From Asticcacaulis sp. SL142 (lineage in GTDB: Bacteria; Pseudomonadota; Alphaproteobacteria; Caulobacterales; Caulobacteraceae): a DNA stretch of 64,000 nucleotides. The stretch spans positions 2,133,501 to 2,197,500 of the forward strand of contig NZ_CP113061.1 in NCBI RefSeq assembly GCF_026625745.1, written 5' to 3'. Below are positions 25,557 through 34,408 of the stretch, one piece after another (the first letter of the stretch is position 1; each line of letters opens with the position of its first letter). Under the pieces are notes generated by a model, which was not told the DNA's origin, ran no database searches, and saw nothing but the letters and a program-made list of their open reading frames with translations. The translations under genes were made by a program, and so were the position numbers.

Positions 25557-26450
25557 TCAGTATTGACTTATTTCTTTGGAGCCCGACAGGCCGGAAATCG
25601 TCCCCAGATGGAGCGCACCGCGTAAGATATTGCGTCGCCGCTTGACGCGGGACCAGAAGGTCAACGCCGCTGACGCAAAACTGAAACCGGCCTTACCAGC
25701 CGCAATCGCCTGCTCAACCACGATCGGACGCGTCAGGCCACCCTCACGGATCAAGCGGCCGTGGGTCTGGCCTGACCGAAACCGGCGGTCGCGCAGCCAC
25801 CTGAAACTGGCGCGCGCAGGCGGCACAGGTTCCTCGATCCAGGCGTCACGCGCATAGGCGATTGTGCCGCCGCGTCGATAGATTTGCGTGAAAAAGTCGG
25901 TATCCTCGCCGCCACTTTTGCCGCGCGACAGATCAAACCTTAAGCCCTTAACCTTATCCGACTGGCGATCCAGCAGTGCGTTGCAGGTATAGCCGGTCAG
26001 TATCTCATCACCGACAATCACCGGGTAGGTCGAATGGAAATCCCCGTCCCTGATCCAGGTGTCTATCCCATCAGGATATAGCGCCCTCACCGGCCCCAGA
26101 ACGGCATCGGCACCGCTGGATTGCGCGGTCGTTACCATCTCTTTCAACCATGCGGGCGTGACCAGTTCATCGTCATCGATAAACAGGGTATAGCGCCCGG
26201 TCGCCGCCTCAAGGCAGGCATTGCGCGCCACGGAAATATTGGCCTTTGGGGCATGGATATAGCTGATCGGAAACGGCACCTCCGGCCCCATCGCCTCGAC
26301 CCGGTCTCTGGCCGACGGCACCTCATCATTGTCGGCAACAATCACCCGCACGGAATGGTTCGCGGGCACGTCAAGCCCCACAAGTGAGCGCAGGGTGGTG
26401 ACAATATGCTCACGCCGGAACGTACAGATACAGATATCGATATCGGCCAT
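25557..26450 (-). CDS. Glycosyltransferase family 2, ExoM-like
   Basis: The 297-residue protein starts DIDICICTFRREHIVTTLRSL, the start shared with rhizobial ExoM, followed by VIVADNDEVPSARD, ANISVARNACLEAA, LFIDDDELVTPAWL (metal-binding DDD) and GGEDTDFFTQI, the catalytic-base region. ExoM adds the fourth glucose of succinoglycan; here the sugar is unknown. It follows the ExoA-like gene on the minus strand by about 46 bases and probably belongs with it and the GT4 upstream in one transcript. Confidence 0.85.
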   Translation of the reverse strand: MADIDICICTFRREHIVTTLRSLVGLDVPANHSVRVIVADNDEVPSARDRVEAMGPEVPFPISYIHAPKANISVARNACLEAATGRYTLFIDDDELVTPAWLKEMVTTAQSSGADAVLGPVRALYPDGIDTWIRDGDFHSTYPVIVGDEILTGYTCNALLDRQSDKVKGLRFDLSRGKSGGEDTDFFTQIYRRGGTIAYARDAWIEEPVPPARASFRWLRDRRFRSGQTHGRLIREGGLTRPIVVEQAIAAGKAGFSFASAALTFWSRVKRRRNILRGALHLGTISGLSGSKEISQY

Positions 26451-26495
26451 GTGAGCCCTAAAAATAACAGAATAAAATAAGGTGGGCCTTAAGCC

Positions 26496-27518
26496 CTAAG
26501 CCGCTTTAAATTTCAGCTCAAACCACTTTTTCCAGAACCCGACCGACCAGGCAACGTGCATGGTCATGGCGGCATAGCCGGACATGACTCCCTCAACCGA
26601 GCGCGTCCGCACCCCCTCGATCACCGACAACCCGCCCCACAGGCACAGCCATCCGATCAGCGGCAGGGCGCACACCCACCAGATCGCGGCCAGCGGCGCC
26701 ATCACGATCGACGGCAGCACCATGGCCGGAATGATCTGACGCAGGCCCGGCGTCTGTTTATGCTTGAGGATATTCTGAATACGGCCACTGCCATAGCCGC
26801 GGTACTGTTTAAACAGGCCCTTAGCGGTGGTGCGCGGCAGATATTCCATAACGGTTTTCGGTGTCATCCAGATGTAGTAGCCGATCTTGCGCAACCGGAA
26901 ATCCAGTTCCGCGTCTTCGTTGTGGGCAAAGCTTTCGTCATAACCGCCCACTTCGCGGAACGCCTTAATACGCATCAGGGCATGGTGGCCGTGATCGACA
27001 AATTCGCCCTTATTGACCACGCGGTGTTTTGAGCCGCCATTGCCGAGCGGGGAATTTTGGGCGATGGCTACGGCCTTCTGGAATGCGCCTGCGCCGATAG
27101 TGTTCATCGACACCACGATCGACGCACAGCCGACCTTGCGGGCCTCGTCCATCAGTTGCTCGCAAAAATCCTCCGGATAGGTGCCGTGAGCATCGATGCG
27201 GATCAGATATTCGGCATCATTCCCATAGCGCTCGACCGCCAGATTGATACCCGCGCTCTGGATTTTCTTCGGATTGTGCAGCAACCGTACCGGCGCGCCA
27301 TCATCGACATAGCGGCGCACAATATCCTGCGTGCCATCGCTCGATCCTCCATCGGCAACCACGATCAGAGACCCGGCCTCGCCTTCGGTACGCAGCAGCC
27401 AGTCCAGCAGCTTACCGATGTGGGCGGCCTCATTCAGGCACGGCACTACCACCAATACCTTTTCGGTACGCACAGGGTCTGCCGTCGGTAAATTCATAGC
27501 CAGTCCCGCGTCACGCAT
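26496..27518 (-). CDS. Glycosyltransferase family 2, ExoA-like (succinoglycan-type)
   Basis: The protein has up to 340 residues. It shows VLVVVPCLNEAAHIGKLLDWL, VVADGGSSDGTQDIV, the RIDAHGTYP acidic motif, GNGGSKHRV, FVDHGHHALMR and AHNEDAELDFRLR, followed by three C-terminal membrane segments (about residues 250-300, VLPSIVMAPLAAIWWVCAL-LIGWLCLWGG). This matches ExoA-type membrane glycosyltransferases and the paralogue at 49387-50427. Two starts are possible: the ATG at 27518 (AGGTGG upstream, overlapping the previous stop by 8 bases) and the ATG at 27497. I favour 27518 because of the ribosome site and overlap. Confidence 0.87.
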   Translation of the reverse strand: MRDAGLAMNLPTADPVRTEKVLVVVPCLNEAAHIGKLLDWLLRTEGEAGSLIVVADGGSSDGTQDIVRRYVDDGAPVRLLHNPKKIQSAGINLAVERYGNDAEYLIRIDAHGTYPEDFCEQLMDEARKVGCASIVVSMNTIGAGAFQKAVAIAQNSPLGNGGSKHRVVNKGEFVDHGHHALMRIKAFREVGGYDESFAHNEDAELDFRLRKIGYYIWMTPKTVMEYLPRTTAKGLFKQYRGYGSGRIQNILKHKQTPGLRQIIPAMVLPSIVMAPLAAIWWVCALPLIGWLCLWGGLSVIEGVRTRSVEGVMSGYAAMTMHVAWSVGFWKKWFELKFKAA

Positions 27519-28647
27519 GCGCCACCTGCAATGTTTTCAGGCGGTCGACAAAACCCACACAATCGTCACGGGTGGCGGTAAACAGAGACGGCGGACAGGC
27601 CTTAAGGGTCGCCCGCAAGGCCGACAGGCAATCCGGGGTGAGCGTCTCAAACAGCGCCATCAAGGCCTGCGGTGTAGCCTCATCCAGGGTCAGGCCGAGG
27701 CCGTGACGGCTGACAAAACTTCCGGTTTCCGTGCCACTCATGGCAATCGGCACCGAACCATAGCGGCTGCCTTCATAAAGCCGGTTGGGCAGCAGCCATT
27801 TTGAGTTCTGGCCTTCTTCAAAGAAATCAATCGCCCAGGTCAGATCGACCGCGGCATAAAGCGCGCTCAAATCTTCGGCACTGTACGGGCCCTCAAATGT
27901 GATATGGGGCTCAGCCGCGACCTGTGCGTCGAAGTCCTCAAACTCATTATAGGCGGGCTTGCCGCGCATAACGACCTTGACCCTGCCCGCCATGAGGCGT
28001 GTTAACGCGGACAGCAGGTCCAGTGATTTCCGGCAGCGCAGGGCCCCGAACCAGCCGATGGTGATAACCCCGTCTGTCTTTTTAGCCGCCGGAACGCCCA
28101 CAACGCGGCCGCTCAAGTCCAGCACCTTATTCTCCAGCAGGAAAACCGGCAGGGTCAGGTTCTGCATGGGCACGAAATAGTTCTCAACAAAGGCCGGGGA
28201 ACTGGTGACGACCAGCGATGCCCGCGACATCAGACTGCGTTCAGCCCCACGCAATAGGGCGCCGATAAAATCGCGGCGCAGCAGCAGGCGATGGATATCG
28301 AGGCTTTCGTAAACAATGACGGGGGCGGGCTTGAACCGGCGGGCGACCTGACGGGCCAGAAACAGCATCTCCAGATTACGGGCGATGATAATGTCGGGCT
28401 TACTATCCCCCAGCGCCCGGATCAGCGACGGCGCGGTGGTCAGGGTTTTGGCGGCGCGATGGGCAAAGGCACCGTTACGGGTTTCGCCCAGATCGATGAT
28501 CTTATCCGTAGACTCTGAGACCGGTTTTGGTCCTCGCCGAAAGCCCGCCAGATAGACGCTCGCCCCACCCGCCTCAAGCATAAGGGTTCGGCGACGTACC
28601 GCCGCATCTTCCAGATCATGCACAAGATAGAGTACCCGCATGGTCAC
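27511..28647 (-). CDS. Glycosyltransferase family 4-like
   Basis: The 378-residue protein reads MTMRVLYLVHDLEDAAVRRR, then IIIARNLEMLFLARQ, ITIGWFGALRCRKSLDLL and WLLPNRLYEGSRYGSVPIAM, consistent with a GT-B fold. The usual E-x7-E donor signature is replaced by N-R-L-YEG, as in some ExoL-type succinoglycan enzymes; this resemblance is from memory. Its end overlaps the ExoA-like gene by 8 bases. The donor sugar is unknown. The next gene upstream on the strand is the ABC transporter of the lasso cluster, about 117 bases away, so it may be read through from there. Confidence 0.75.
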   Translation of the reverse strand: MTMRVLYLVHDLEDAAVRRRTLMLEAGGASVYLAGFRRGPKPVSESTDKIIDLGETRNGAFAHRAAKTLTTAPSLIRALGDSKPDIIIARNLEMLFLARQVARRFKPAPVIVYESLDIHRLLLRRDFIGALLRGAERSLMSRASLVVTSSPAFVENYFVPMQNLTLPVFLLENKVLDLSGRVVGVPAAKKTDGVITIGWFGALRCRKSLDLLSALTRLMAGRVKVVMRGKPAYNEFEDFDAQVAAEPHITFEGPYSAEDLSALYAAVDLTWAIDFFEEGQNSKWLLPNRLYEGSRYGSVPIAMSGTETGSFVSRHGLGLTLDEATPQALMALFETLTPDCLSALRATLKACPPSLFTATRDDCVGFVDRLKTLQVAHA

Positions 28648-28764
28648 ACTAATGAGTTCCGGAAAATTAAAAACCTATACGATTCACTTAAAACCTGAGC
28701 CATAATAGCCCGTGAACCAAAACAATTCATAAACGGACTAAGGCAAGCCTTGCTCGCACAGTAT

Positions 28765-30561
28765 TTAGTCATGAGCCTCACCATGATCTAATACGCGCCC
28801 GCCCTCAACCGTGATCACCTTATCGGCGCATTCAACCACGACCGGATTATGAGTGATCAAAAGCACGGTCATCTGACCGCGTAAGCCATCAATGGTCGAC
28901 AAAATGCCTTGGGTATTTTCGCGGTCGAGCGCGCTGGTCGATTCATCAAGGATAAGCAGCGCCGGCTGACGCAGCAGAGCGCGCGCCAGCGCCACCCGCT
29001 GACGCTCTCCGCCCGACAGTTTGATACCGCCGTCGCCGACCGGTGTCTCCAGCCCCTGCGGCAGGCGCTCAATAAAAGCCGCCGCCTGTGCTTGCCGCAG
29101 CGCGTGCCACATATCCTCCACCGTGGCATGGGGCGCTGCGATTTTCAGGTTTTCCGCTACGGTTGCCGACAGCAGATAGGTTTCCTGCGGGACGTAAGCA
29201 ATGTGAGTGCGCCATGACGGCCCATGCGCGGCCTCTAAAGCCACCCCATCAATCAGGATGCGCCCGCTATCAGGCATCAACAGGCCCATGACCAGATCGG
29301 CCATGGTGCTCTTGCCGCCGCCGGAGGGGCCAACAATGGCCGTTATCTGGCGGGCGGGCAGGCTGAAGCTAACGGCATCGACCGCCAGATGATCACCGTA
29401 TGAAAAACTCACCGCCTCGAAATCAAGGCTGTGCTTTAGCCCCGACGGGGACAGCGTCGTCGCGGCCTGCGGGATTTCCACGGCGGCGTCACAGTCAGCC
29501 TTGACGCGCTGCATGGTCTCAAACGCCGGTAAATTGATAATGGCGTTCTGCAGATGATCCTGCGTGCCGGTAAAGCGCGGCGACAGGCGCATGAAGATCA
29601 CCAGCAGCACGATGATGCGCGAAAACGGCATGGCGTAGACGGCATAGGCGACATAGATAAACACGCACACCATGACCGCGCTTAAGATCTGAAACAGCGT
29701 CGTCCCGAGCGAATTGATGCGGGTATAACGCATCAGATCGCCGCGCATCCGCTCTAACGTGCCGTTCAGTTCGGCGATGTAGCGCGGTTCGGCGTTGAAG
29801 CTTTTGGTGACCTTAAGGCCCGCCAGAAAATCGCTGATGGTGCGGTACTGGCGCTGGCGCTCGGTCGTCAGCTTATCGCCAAAGATAGCGCCCTGCTTAC
29901 GGATCGGGCGCAAGGCCACAAACACCAGGGCCCCGGCCACCGCCGCAATCGCCGTCATCTGCCACGAGATCATCAGCGACAGCAGCATGTAGGCGCATAA
30001 AAACACCGCGTTCTGGATCAGCAGAAACAGACTGGCCGTCGCCGTCTGCACCCGGTCGATATCGCCGGTTAGGACGTGATCGAGGTCCGCCGTACGTTTG
30101 CGCGCCACCGCCGACCATCTGGCCTTTGATATGCTGGCAAACAGGTCGATGCGCAGGCGGTTGACCGTATCGACCAGCAGCGCCGACATGTAGATATTCT
30201 TGAACCGCGCAAACAGTGCCCCGACGGTCACCACCGCGACAAAGACAGCCAGAATCAGCCACAGCTCAATCTGAAACGACGCCCCCAGCACCGGTGCCAA
30301 TGGCCCGGTCGGCAGGTCGAGGACTGTGCCGCCACCCTGCGCGCTGATGAACTGCAACAGCGGCAACAGCAGCAGCAGCGATACCCCTTCGCTGAAGCTG
30401 CCCAAAATCAGGAAGACAACGGATAAGATTGAGCGTTTGCGCGATACCGACAGAACGTAAGCCGCCAAGGACCGGCAGCGCTGCCAGGTCTTAAGGCCAC
30501 TTTGCATTCCGGTTTTTTGGCCGGTTTTTGGGGGCGAATCGCGGGTATCAGCCAAGGTCAT
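28765..30561 (-). CDS. ABC transporter (fused membrane and ATPase domains), lasso peptide exporter candidate
   Basis: The 598-residue protein has six N-terminal membrane helices (about residues 45-325) and a C-terminal ATPase. The Walker A motif GPSGGGKST spans 411-419, the LSGGE signature 515-519, and LLILDE (Walker B) 535-540, with the H-loop histidine in ITHN. It is of the MsbA/McjD type that exports peptides or lipids as a homodimer. Its start overlaps the kinase gene by 14 bases, and the set forms the D function of a lasso-peptide operon, so export of the mature peptide and self-immunity is the likely role. No C39 peptidase domain is present, consistent with leader removal by the separate B2 protease. 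Confidence 0.87.
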   Translation of the reverse strand: MTLADTRDSPPKTGQKTGMQSGLKTWQRCRSLAAYVLSVSRKRSILSVVFLILGSFSEGVSLLLLLPLLQFISAQGGGTVLDLPTGPLAPVLGASFQIELWLILAVFVAVVTVGALFARFKNIYMSALLVDTVNRLRIDLFASISKARWSAVARKRTADLDHVLTGDIDRVQTATASLFLLIQNAVFLCAYMLLSLMISWQMTAIAAVAGALVFVALRPIRKQGAIFGDKLTTERQRQYRTISDFLAGLKVTKSFNAEPRYIAELNGTLERMRGDLMRYTRINSLGTTLFQILSAVMVCVFIYVAYAVYAMPFSRIIVLLVIFMRLSPRFTGTQDHLQNAIINLPAFETMQRVKADCDAAVEIPQAATTLSPSGLKHSLDFEAVSFSYGDHLAVDAVSFSLPARQITAIVGPSGGGKSTMADLVMGLLMPDSGRILIDGVALEAAHGPSWRTHIAYVPQETYLLSATVAENLKIAAPHATVEDMWHALRQAQAAAFIERLPQGLETPVGDGGIKLSGGERQRVALARALLRQPALLILDESTSALDRENTQGILSTIDGLRGQMTVLLITHNPVVVECADKVITVEGGRVLDHGEAHD

Positions 30562-31453
30562 GCTCTATAATAGCCACAGCTTCGCCTAAGCGCTCCAGCG
30601 AATCCGGCACAACCAACCGCCGGACCACACCTAATTCGGCCAGATAGGCGCATTGCTGCATAAATCCCGGCGCACTGCCCGCCGACAAAGCCTCTTTGCC
30701 AAAACGGATCAGATAGGAAAAGCGCATCAGGGCGCGAAACGCCTCAAGCGGGCTTAAGTCGATGATCTGCGCCTGCGGCCCGCGTTCCAGCACATATAGA
30801 CGCCCCGGCACGGCATAGTCATTGGAAAAATGCGCACTGACGCTGTGCTGGCGTTTATCAAAGCCCGGCACGTCGATCATTTCCAGCCGGCGGGCGTGTT
30901 CAATCGCCACGGACGCCGCCGATTCATCGGTCAGCTTCATCTGCGGAAAGCCCGGCAGGATGCGCACATCCGGCTTAAAATCAAAAGCCAGCACATCATC
31001 GGTCAGCAGCGGATAACCCTTACCGACCAAAGCCCCGGCGGTGGTTGATTTTCCAGCGCGTTTGTCACCCAGAAAGCCCGCGCCCTTGCCATTAATCAGC
31101 ACCGCGCTGGCGTGGAGCACCATCAGGCTGCGCACATGCAACAGCATGGCCATAACCGGCCCCAGCAGCGGCAGGCGCACGATCTTTTCCGGCACATCAG
31201 CGCGCGCATCGACCACAATTTCAGATGATCCACGGATCTCAAACTTACCGACCGCGGCCCAGTCCAGCATCTGAAGGTCGCGGCTAAACTCAAAGAAGGT
31301 CCCAGGTGCCCCCACCGGCAGGTCACGCCCGATCGGCGCGCACCGGATCACCAGATCGGCTACGTCATTATCTGACGGCAAAAGCTCCGGCAGTTCGATC
31401 TCGGAATGGATCGTCAGCCCATAGGCTGTGTGACGAAAGAGAGGCTTGGTCAT
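30548..31453 (-). CDS. Lasso peptide kinase (HPr kinase-like)
   Basis: The 301-residue protein resembles the C-terminal HPr kinase fold. It contains LHASAVLINGKGAGFLGDKRAGKSTTAGAL with Walker A GDKRAGKST (129-137), and TDDVLAFDFK (152 onward). Such kinases in lasso clusters, for example the paeninodin cluster, phosphorylate the C-terminal serine of the precursor. That precursor here ends in Ser48. Its end overlaps the ABC transporter start by 14 bases. I chose the ATG at 31453 over the one nine codons upstream because it is nearer to a typical start, but ribosome signals are weak for both. A gap of 87 bases separates it from the cyclase. Confidence 0.83.
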   Translation of the reverse strand: MTKPLFRHTAYGLTIHSEIELPELLPSDNDVADLVIRCAPIGRDLPVGAPGTFFEFSRDLQMLDWAAVGKFEIRGSSEIVVDARADVPEKIVRLPLLGPVMAMLLHVRSLMVLHASAVLINGKGAGFLGDKRAGKSTTAGALVGKGYPLLTDDVLAFDFKPDVRILPGFPQMKLTDESAASVAIEHARRLEMIDVPGFDKRQHSVSAHFSNDYAVPGRLYVLERGPQAQIIDLSPLEAFRALMRFSYLIRFGKEALSAGSAPGFMQQCAYLAELGVVRRLVVPDSLERLGEAVAIIEHDLG

Positions 31454-31540
31454 CAAAGGTTTTCCAGTGAGCGTACGCATTAAATTTTACAAAAACGCCA
31501 CTCCTGCCGGGCTCAGACCACGGCACCACCAAATTGTGTA

Positions 31541-33412
31541 TCAATTTGAATGGGTTTTACCCTGGCTGTGCCGCAGCCAGAGCGATAAGGCGACGGTTCG
31601 CCATACCGCTTGCAAATCATAGGCCGAAACCTTCGCCCCCTTTTGCCGCAACCGATTGAGCGATGTTTTCACCCGTTCAAGGTCAACGAAGGTCGCAACA
31701 TTATCACGGTTATGCTCAATCACGTCACGCATCAGGTCTTGGTGATGCGCCAACAGACCCGAGGCGATATGGGGCGCGAAATCGAACTTGCTGCGCCGCC
31801 ATTGGACTTTGGGGGGCAAAACGCCCTCCATCGCCTGACGCAGGATCAGGCGGACATGGCCCTGATCGAGCTTGGCTTCTGACGGTAGAGACAAACAAAA
31901 CTCGACCACCCGCTTATCAAAGAACGGAAAGCGCGCTTCAAGGCCGGCCCCGGCGGCAGCGGCCTCAAGCACCTCAAGGCTGGACGCCAGCCCCGGCGAT
32001 TGCAGAAAGGCCGTATGCTGGGACGCTTCGTCCTGATGCTGAGGGCGGTGGTCCGCCGCTGCGCGCGCGCGAAACTCTGGCGTCAATAAAACGTCGCGAT
32101 CAGCCTTGGGCCAGCGCTTTTGAAACCACGCGGCCATACGCCGCAAGCTATGGGAACCCTTGAAACGGGCATAACGAATGAACAACAGGATAAACAGCCC
32201 CAGCCGCCCCTGCCCATACAGGCCGGAAAAGGCACGGGTCTGCGCCCACAGATCCCGCCAGCGGCCTTGCTGCGCCAGTTCATGAAACCGGCCGTAGCCG
32301 TGCGATAATACCTCATCGCCGCCGTGGCCTTCAAAGACGACGCGAAAGCCCTCAGCCCCGACCCGCTGGAACAGAGAACTGGTCATCCGCAGACCCGGCG
32401 CGCCGAACAGCCGCCCCTCAAGCGCCAGAAGCGCCTCGAAATCACCAAACGGTGCGTAACCATCCATGGCCACATGGCGCGGACGGAAATGGGCGTGGGC
32501 GATACCGGCATCTATATAGTCGCGCTCGCTCAATTCCGGCGTCTTGTCGAACACTACGGAAAAACTGTCGATGGGATCACCGGGTTGCAACTGGCTGGCC
32601 AGACAGGCGATCGAGGTTGAATCCAGCCCGCCACTGAGCAGAGCCGCCACCGGCTGAGTGGAACGCAGGCGGCAACGCACCGCCTCGGTCAGCAAGGCGC
32701 GCAAGGCCTGCGGGCTTTTGTCGGTTATCGTCGCATCTGGGGCGGCCTGCCAGTAACAGGTCAAGGTCGGCACATGATCTGGGCCCGCCGTCAGTATGTG
32801 TCCCGGCGGCACCCGCCACAGGCCGTCATAAACCACCCGGTGATCGCGCGGCAGTTGCCCGGTCATGAAATCGGCCACATCGGCCTCAATCAGTCCGACC
32901 TGCGCCAGATCACTGAACGGCGCACCCGGTGCGGCCAGCACCTTGGGTTCACTGGCCAAGGCCAGTCCGGCCCCGTCGGCGCGATAGAATAGCGGCTTAA
33001 CGCCCATATGGTCGCGGGCGGCAAAAATGCGCCCCGTGTCGGCATCATATATAATGAACGCAAAATCACCAATGAAATGATCTACGCAGTCATCGCCCCA
33101 CCGCCGCCATGCCGCCAATATCAGCGCCCCTTCGGACAGGCTTTCGTTCGTGATATCGAGGGCGGCCAGCAATTGGGGGCGGTTATCCAGCCGTGCATCG
33201 ACCACGGCGCGCACAGTACGGCCTTCAAAAATGGTCGGCTGAGCCGGGTCTTCGGGCAGGGTGCGCATCAGCCCCATACCCAGGGCAGAGCGCCCCTCCG
33301 CCCAGACCTCGGTTCCATCCGGCGCACGATAGGGCATGGCCCGCAACATGGTTAATACCAGATCACGCGCTGAGGCCTCAAACGTCAGGAAAACACCGGC
33401 AATTGCGCTCAA
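31541..33412 (-). CDS. Lasso cyclase (asparagine synthetase-like, C protein)
   Basis: The 623-residue protein has an N-terminal class II amidotransferase-like domain and a C-terminal ATP-pyrophosphatase domain. Its start MSAIAGVF replaces the nucleophile Cys2 of asparagine synthetase (MCGIAG) with Ser, so ammonia cannot be made from glutamine, as expected for a lasso cyclase. The adenylation loop SGGLDST is at residues 260-266; FEGHGGDEVLSHGY gives the second conserved motif. It adenylates the Asp/Glu side chain and closes the macrolactam ring. The start is TTG, overlapping the TGA of B2 (TTGA at 33409-33412). Confidence 0.9.
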   Translation of the reverse strand: MSAIAGVFLTFEASARDLVLTMLRAMPYRAPDGTEVWAEGRSALGMGLMRTLPEDPAQPTIFEGRTVRAVVDARLDNRPQLLAALDITNESLSEGALILAAWRRWGDDCVDHFIGDFAFIIYDADTGRIFAARDHMGVKPLFYRADGAGLALASEPKVLAAPGAPFSDLAQVGLIEADVADFMTGQLPRDHRVVYDGLWRVPPGHILTAGPDHVPTLTCYWQAAPDATITDKSPQALRALLTEAVRCRLRSTQPVAALLSGGLDSTSIACLASQLQPGDPIDSFSVVFDKTPELSERDYIDAGIAHAHFRPRHVAMDGYAPFGDFEALLALEGRLFGAPGLRMTSSLFQRVGAEGFRVVFEGHGGDEVLSHGYGRFHELAQQGRWRDLWAQTRAFSGLYGQGRLGLFILLFIRYARFKGSHSLRRMAAWFQKRWPKADRDVLLTPEFRARAAADHRPQHQDEASQHTAFLQSPGLASSLEVLEAAAAGAGLEARFPFFDKRVVEFCLSLPSEAKLDQGHVRLILRQAMEGVLPPKVQWRRSKFDFAPHIASGLLAHHQDLMRDVIEHNRDNVATFVDLERVKTSLNRLRQKGAKVSAYDLQAVWRTVALSLWLRHSQGKTHSN

Positions 33413-33828
33413 GGGATCCGTGCACCCATCCGGGTCAGCAGCTTATAGCGCTCAAGCTCACCCGATTCATTGCCAACCACGACCTGATCGCCGCTCATGA
33501 CCCAGGCGTGGGCCAACAGCCCCTTGTCGCCCGGTTTATCGCTCTGGGCGACACCGAGACATAACGATGACCCGAAACCATGCCGTTTCAGGATATATTG
33601 TGCGGTCATGGCCCGTGACAGGCAGGTCGCGCCGGGAATGGGTTTGGCGGTTTTAAACACAAACCATCCGACCCGGCGGGCTTCCCACGGCGGGGCCGGA
33701 GGCCCCTCAATTTCACGGATGTGCTGCTTTATTCGCTTGTATCCAAAGGCAAGGATATAGGCGCGGAAATAGAGGTTCAGCGCGAAATATTTGGTTCCCG
33801 ACAGGATATTTTTCCAAGCCGTCTGCAT
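33409..33828 (-). CDS. Lasso peptide leader protease (transglutaminase-like, B2 protein)
   Basis: The 139-residue protein shows the transglutaminase-like catalytic triad of lasso B proteins: Cys69 in GATCLSRAM, His107 in LLAHAWV, and an acidic partner such as Asp114 in MSGDQV. It removes the leader from the precursor, working with the RRE protein B1. It lacks an RRE domain, which fits the split B1/B2 architecture. Its stop overlaps the cyclase TTG start, giving coupled translation. A gap of about 39 bases separates it from B1. Confidence 0.9.
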   Translation of the reverse strand: MQTAWKNILSGTKYFALNLYFRAYILAFGYKRIKQHIREIEGPPAPPWEARRVGWFVFKTAKPIPGATCLSRAMTAQYILKRHGFGSSLCLGVAQSDKPGDKGLLAHAWVMSGDQVVVGNESGELERYKLLTRMGARIP

Positions 33829-33867
33829 GGCTTTATGTATCCAAGTTTGGGCCGACGGTCAGACGCT

Positions 33868-34152
33868 TTACGCGCTGACGGCAATCAGGCCCTGTTCTGA
33901 CAATTGCGTCAGCAAAGTCTGCAAATCCTGTTCCAGAACGTCGGCACTGACATCATAGGCCTGCGTCATCGCGCCCAAAATATCGCCAATCGTCTTGGCC
34001 GAGCCTTCGATCTGCGACCAGACATAGGCGCCGGTCTGATTGAGGTTAAAATAGCTGCCGGTGCGTAAATCCAGCAGAGCCAGCCCACCGGCCAGTTCCG
34101 TGCCGACCACATCGCCCGACGCCGTAATGATTGAAGAATTCACCAGCGCCAC
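33868..34152 (-). CDS. PqqD-family RiPP recognition element (lasso B1)
   Basis: The 94-residue protein has the PqqD fold: GDVVGTELAGGLALLDLRTGSYFNLNQTGAYVWSQIEG, then TIGDILGAMTQAYDVSADVLEQDL and a terminal helix. The LLDLxTGxYFxLNxTGxxVW pattern is diagnostic. It binds the leader peptide and delivers it to the B2 protease and cyclase. It lies between the terminator that follows the precursor gene and the B2 gene. Confidence 0.92.
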   Translation of the reverse strand: MALVNSSIITASGDVVGTELAGGLALLDLRTGSYFNLNQTGAYVWSQIEGSAKTIGDILGAMTQAYDVSADVLEQDLQTLLTQLSEQGLIAVSA

Positions 34153-34197
34153 GCAACCACTCCGGATTAAAAATTTTGAAACTAAGATAATATATGT

Positions 34198-34236
34198 AAA
34201 AAATGCCCGGCGACATAAAACCCGCCGGGCATTTTA
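34198..34236 (-). terminator. Terminator/attenuator between lasso precursor and B1 genes
   Basis: Arms 34204-34212 and 34223-34231 form a perfect 9-bp GC-rich stem, extended by A/T pairs, with a 10-nt loop. On the minus strand it ends in a U-run. It lies just after the precursor stop and before B1, so most transcripts should end after the precursor, giving more precursor than enzymes. Confidence 0.8.
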
Positions 34237-34261
34237 GAACTCTTTACTCACAGGCCCGGCC

Positions 34262-34408
34262 TTAAGAGAAGGTCAGATCCGCAAACGGGGTGCCAACCGG
34301 GAAGGAGGCATCCAGCGTACCACCGGTACCCGTGTTCTGGGTGGTGGTTTCAAAGTCGCCGACCTTAGCAACGGTCGGGGCTTCGTAAACAGCCTTAACT
34401 TGCGTCAT
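34262..34408 (-). CDS. Lasso peptide precursor (A peptide)
   Basis: The 48-residue precursor begins MTQVKAVYEAPTVAKVGDF. Its leader fits the YxxPxLxxxGxFxxxT pattern (Y8, P11, V13, G17, F19, T23) bound by PqqD-type B1 proteins. T23 would be the conserved penultimate leader residue, so cleavage after Q24 gives a 24-residue core starting at N25 with a 9-residue ring closed at D33. An alternative is a core from G27 with a 7-residue ring to D33. The tail PVGTPFADLTFS ends in Ser48, a possible phosphorylation site for the kinase. CGGAG lies about nine bases before the ATG at 34408. A longer upstream start is rejected. Confidence 0.88.
   Translation of the reverse strand: MTQVKAVYEAPTVAKVGDFETTTQNTGTGGTLDASFPVGTPFADLTFS

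Noticed and set aside
31541-33412. Asparagine synthetase (glutamine-hydrolysing) as the function of this gene
   Set aside because: The nucleophile Cys is absent and the gene sits in a B1-B2-kinase-ABC context, so a lasso cyclase is better.
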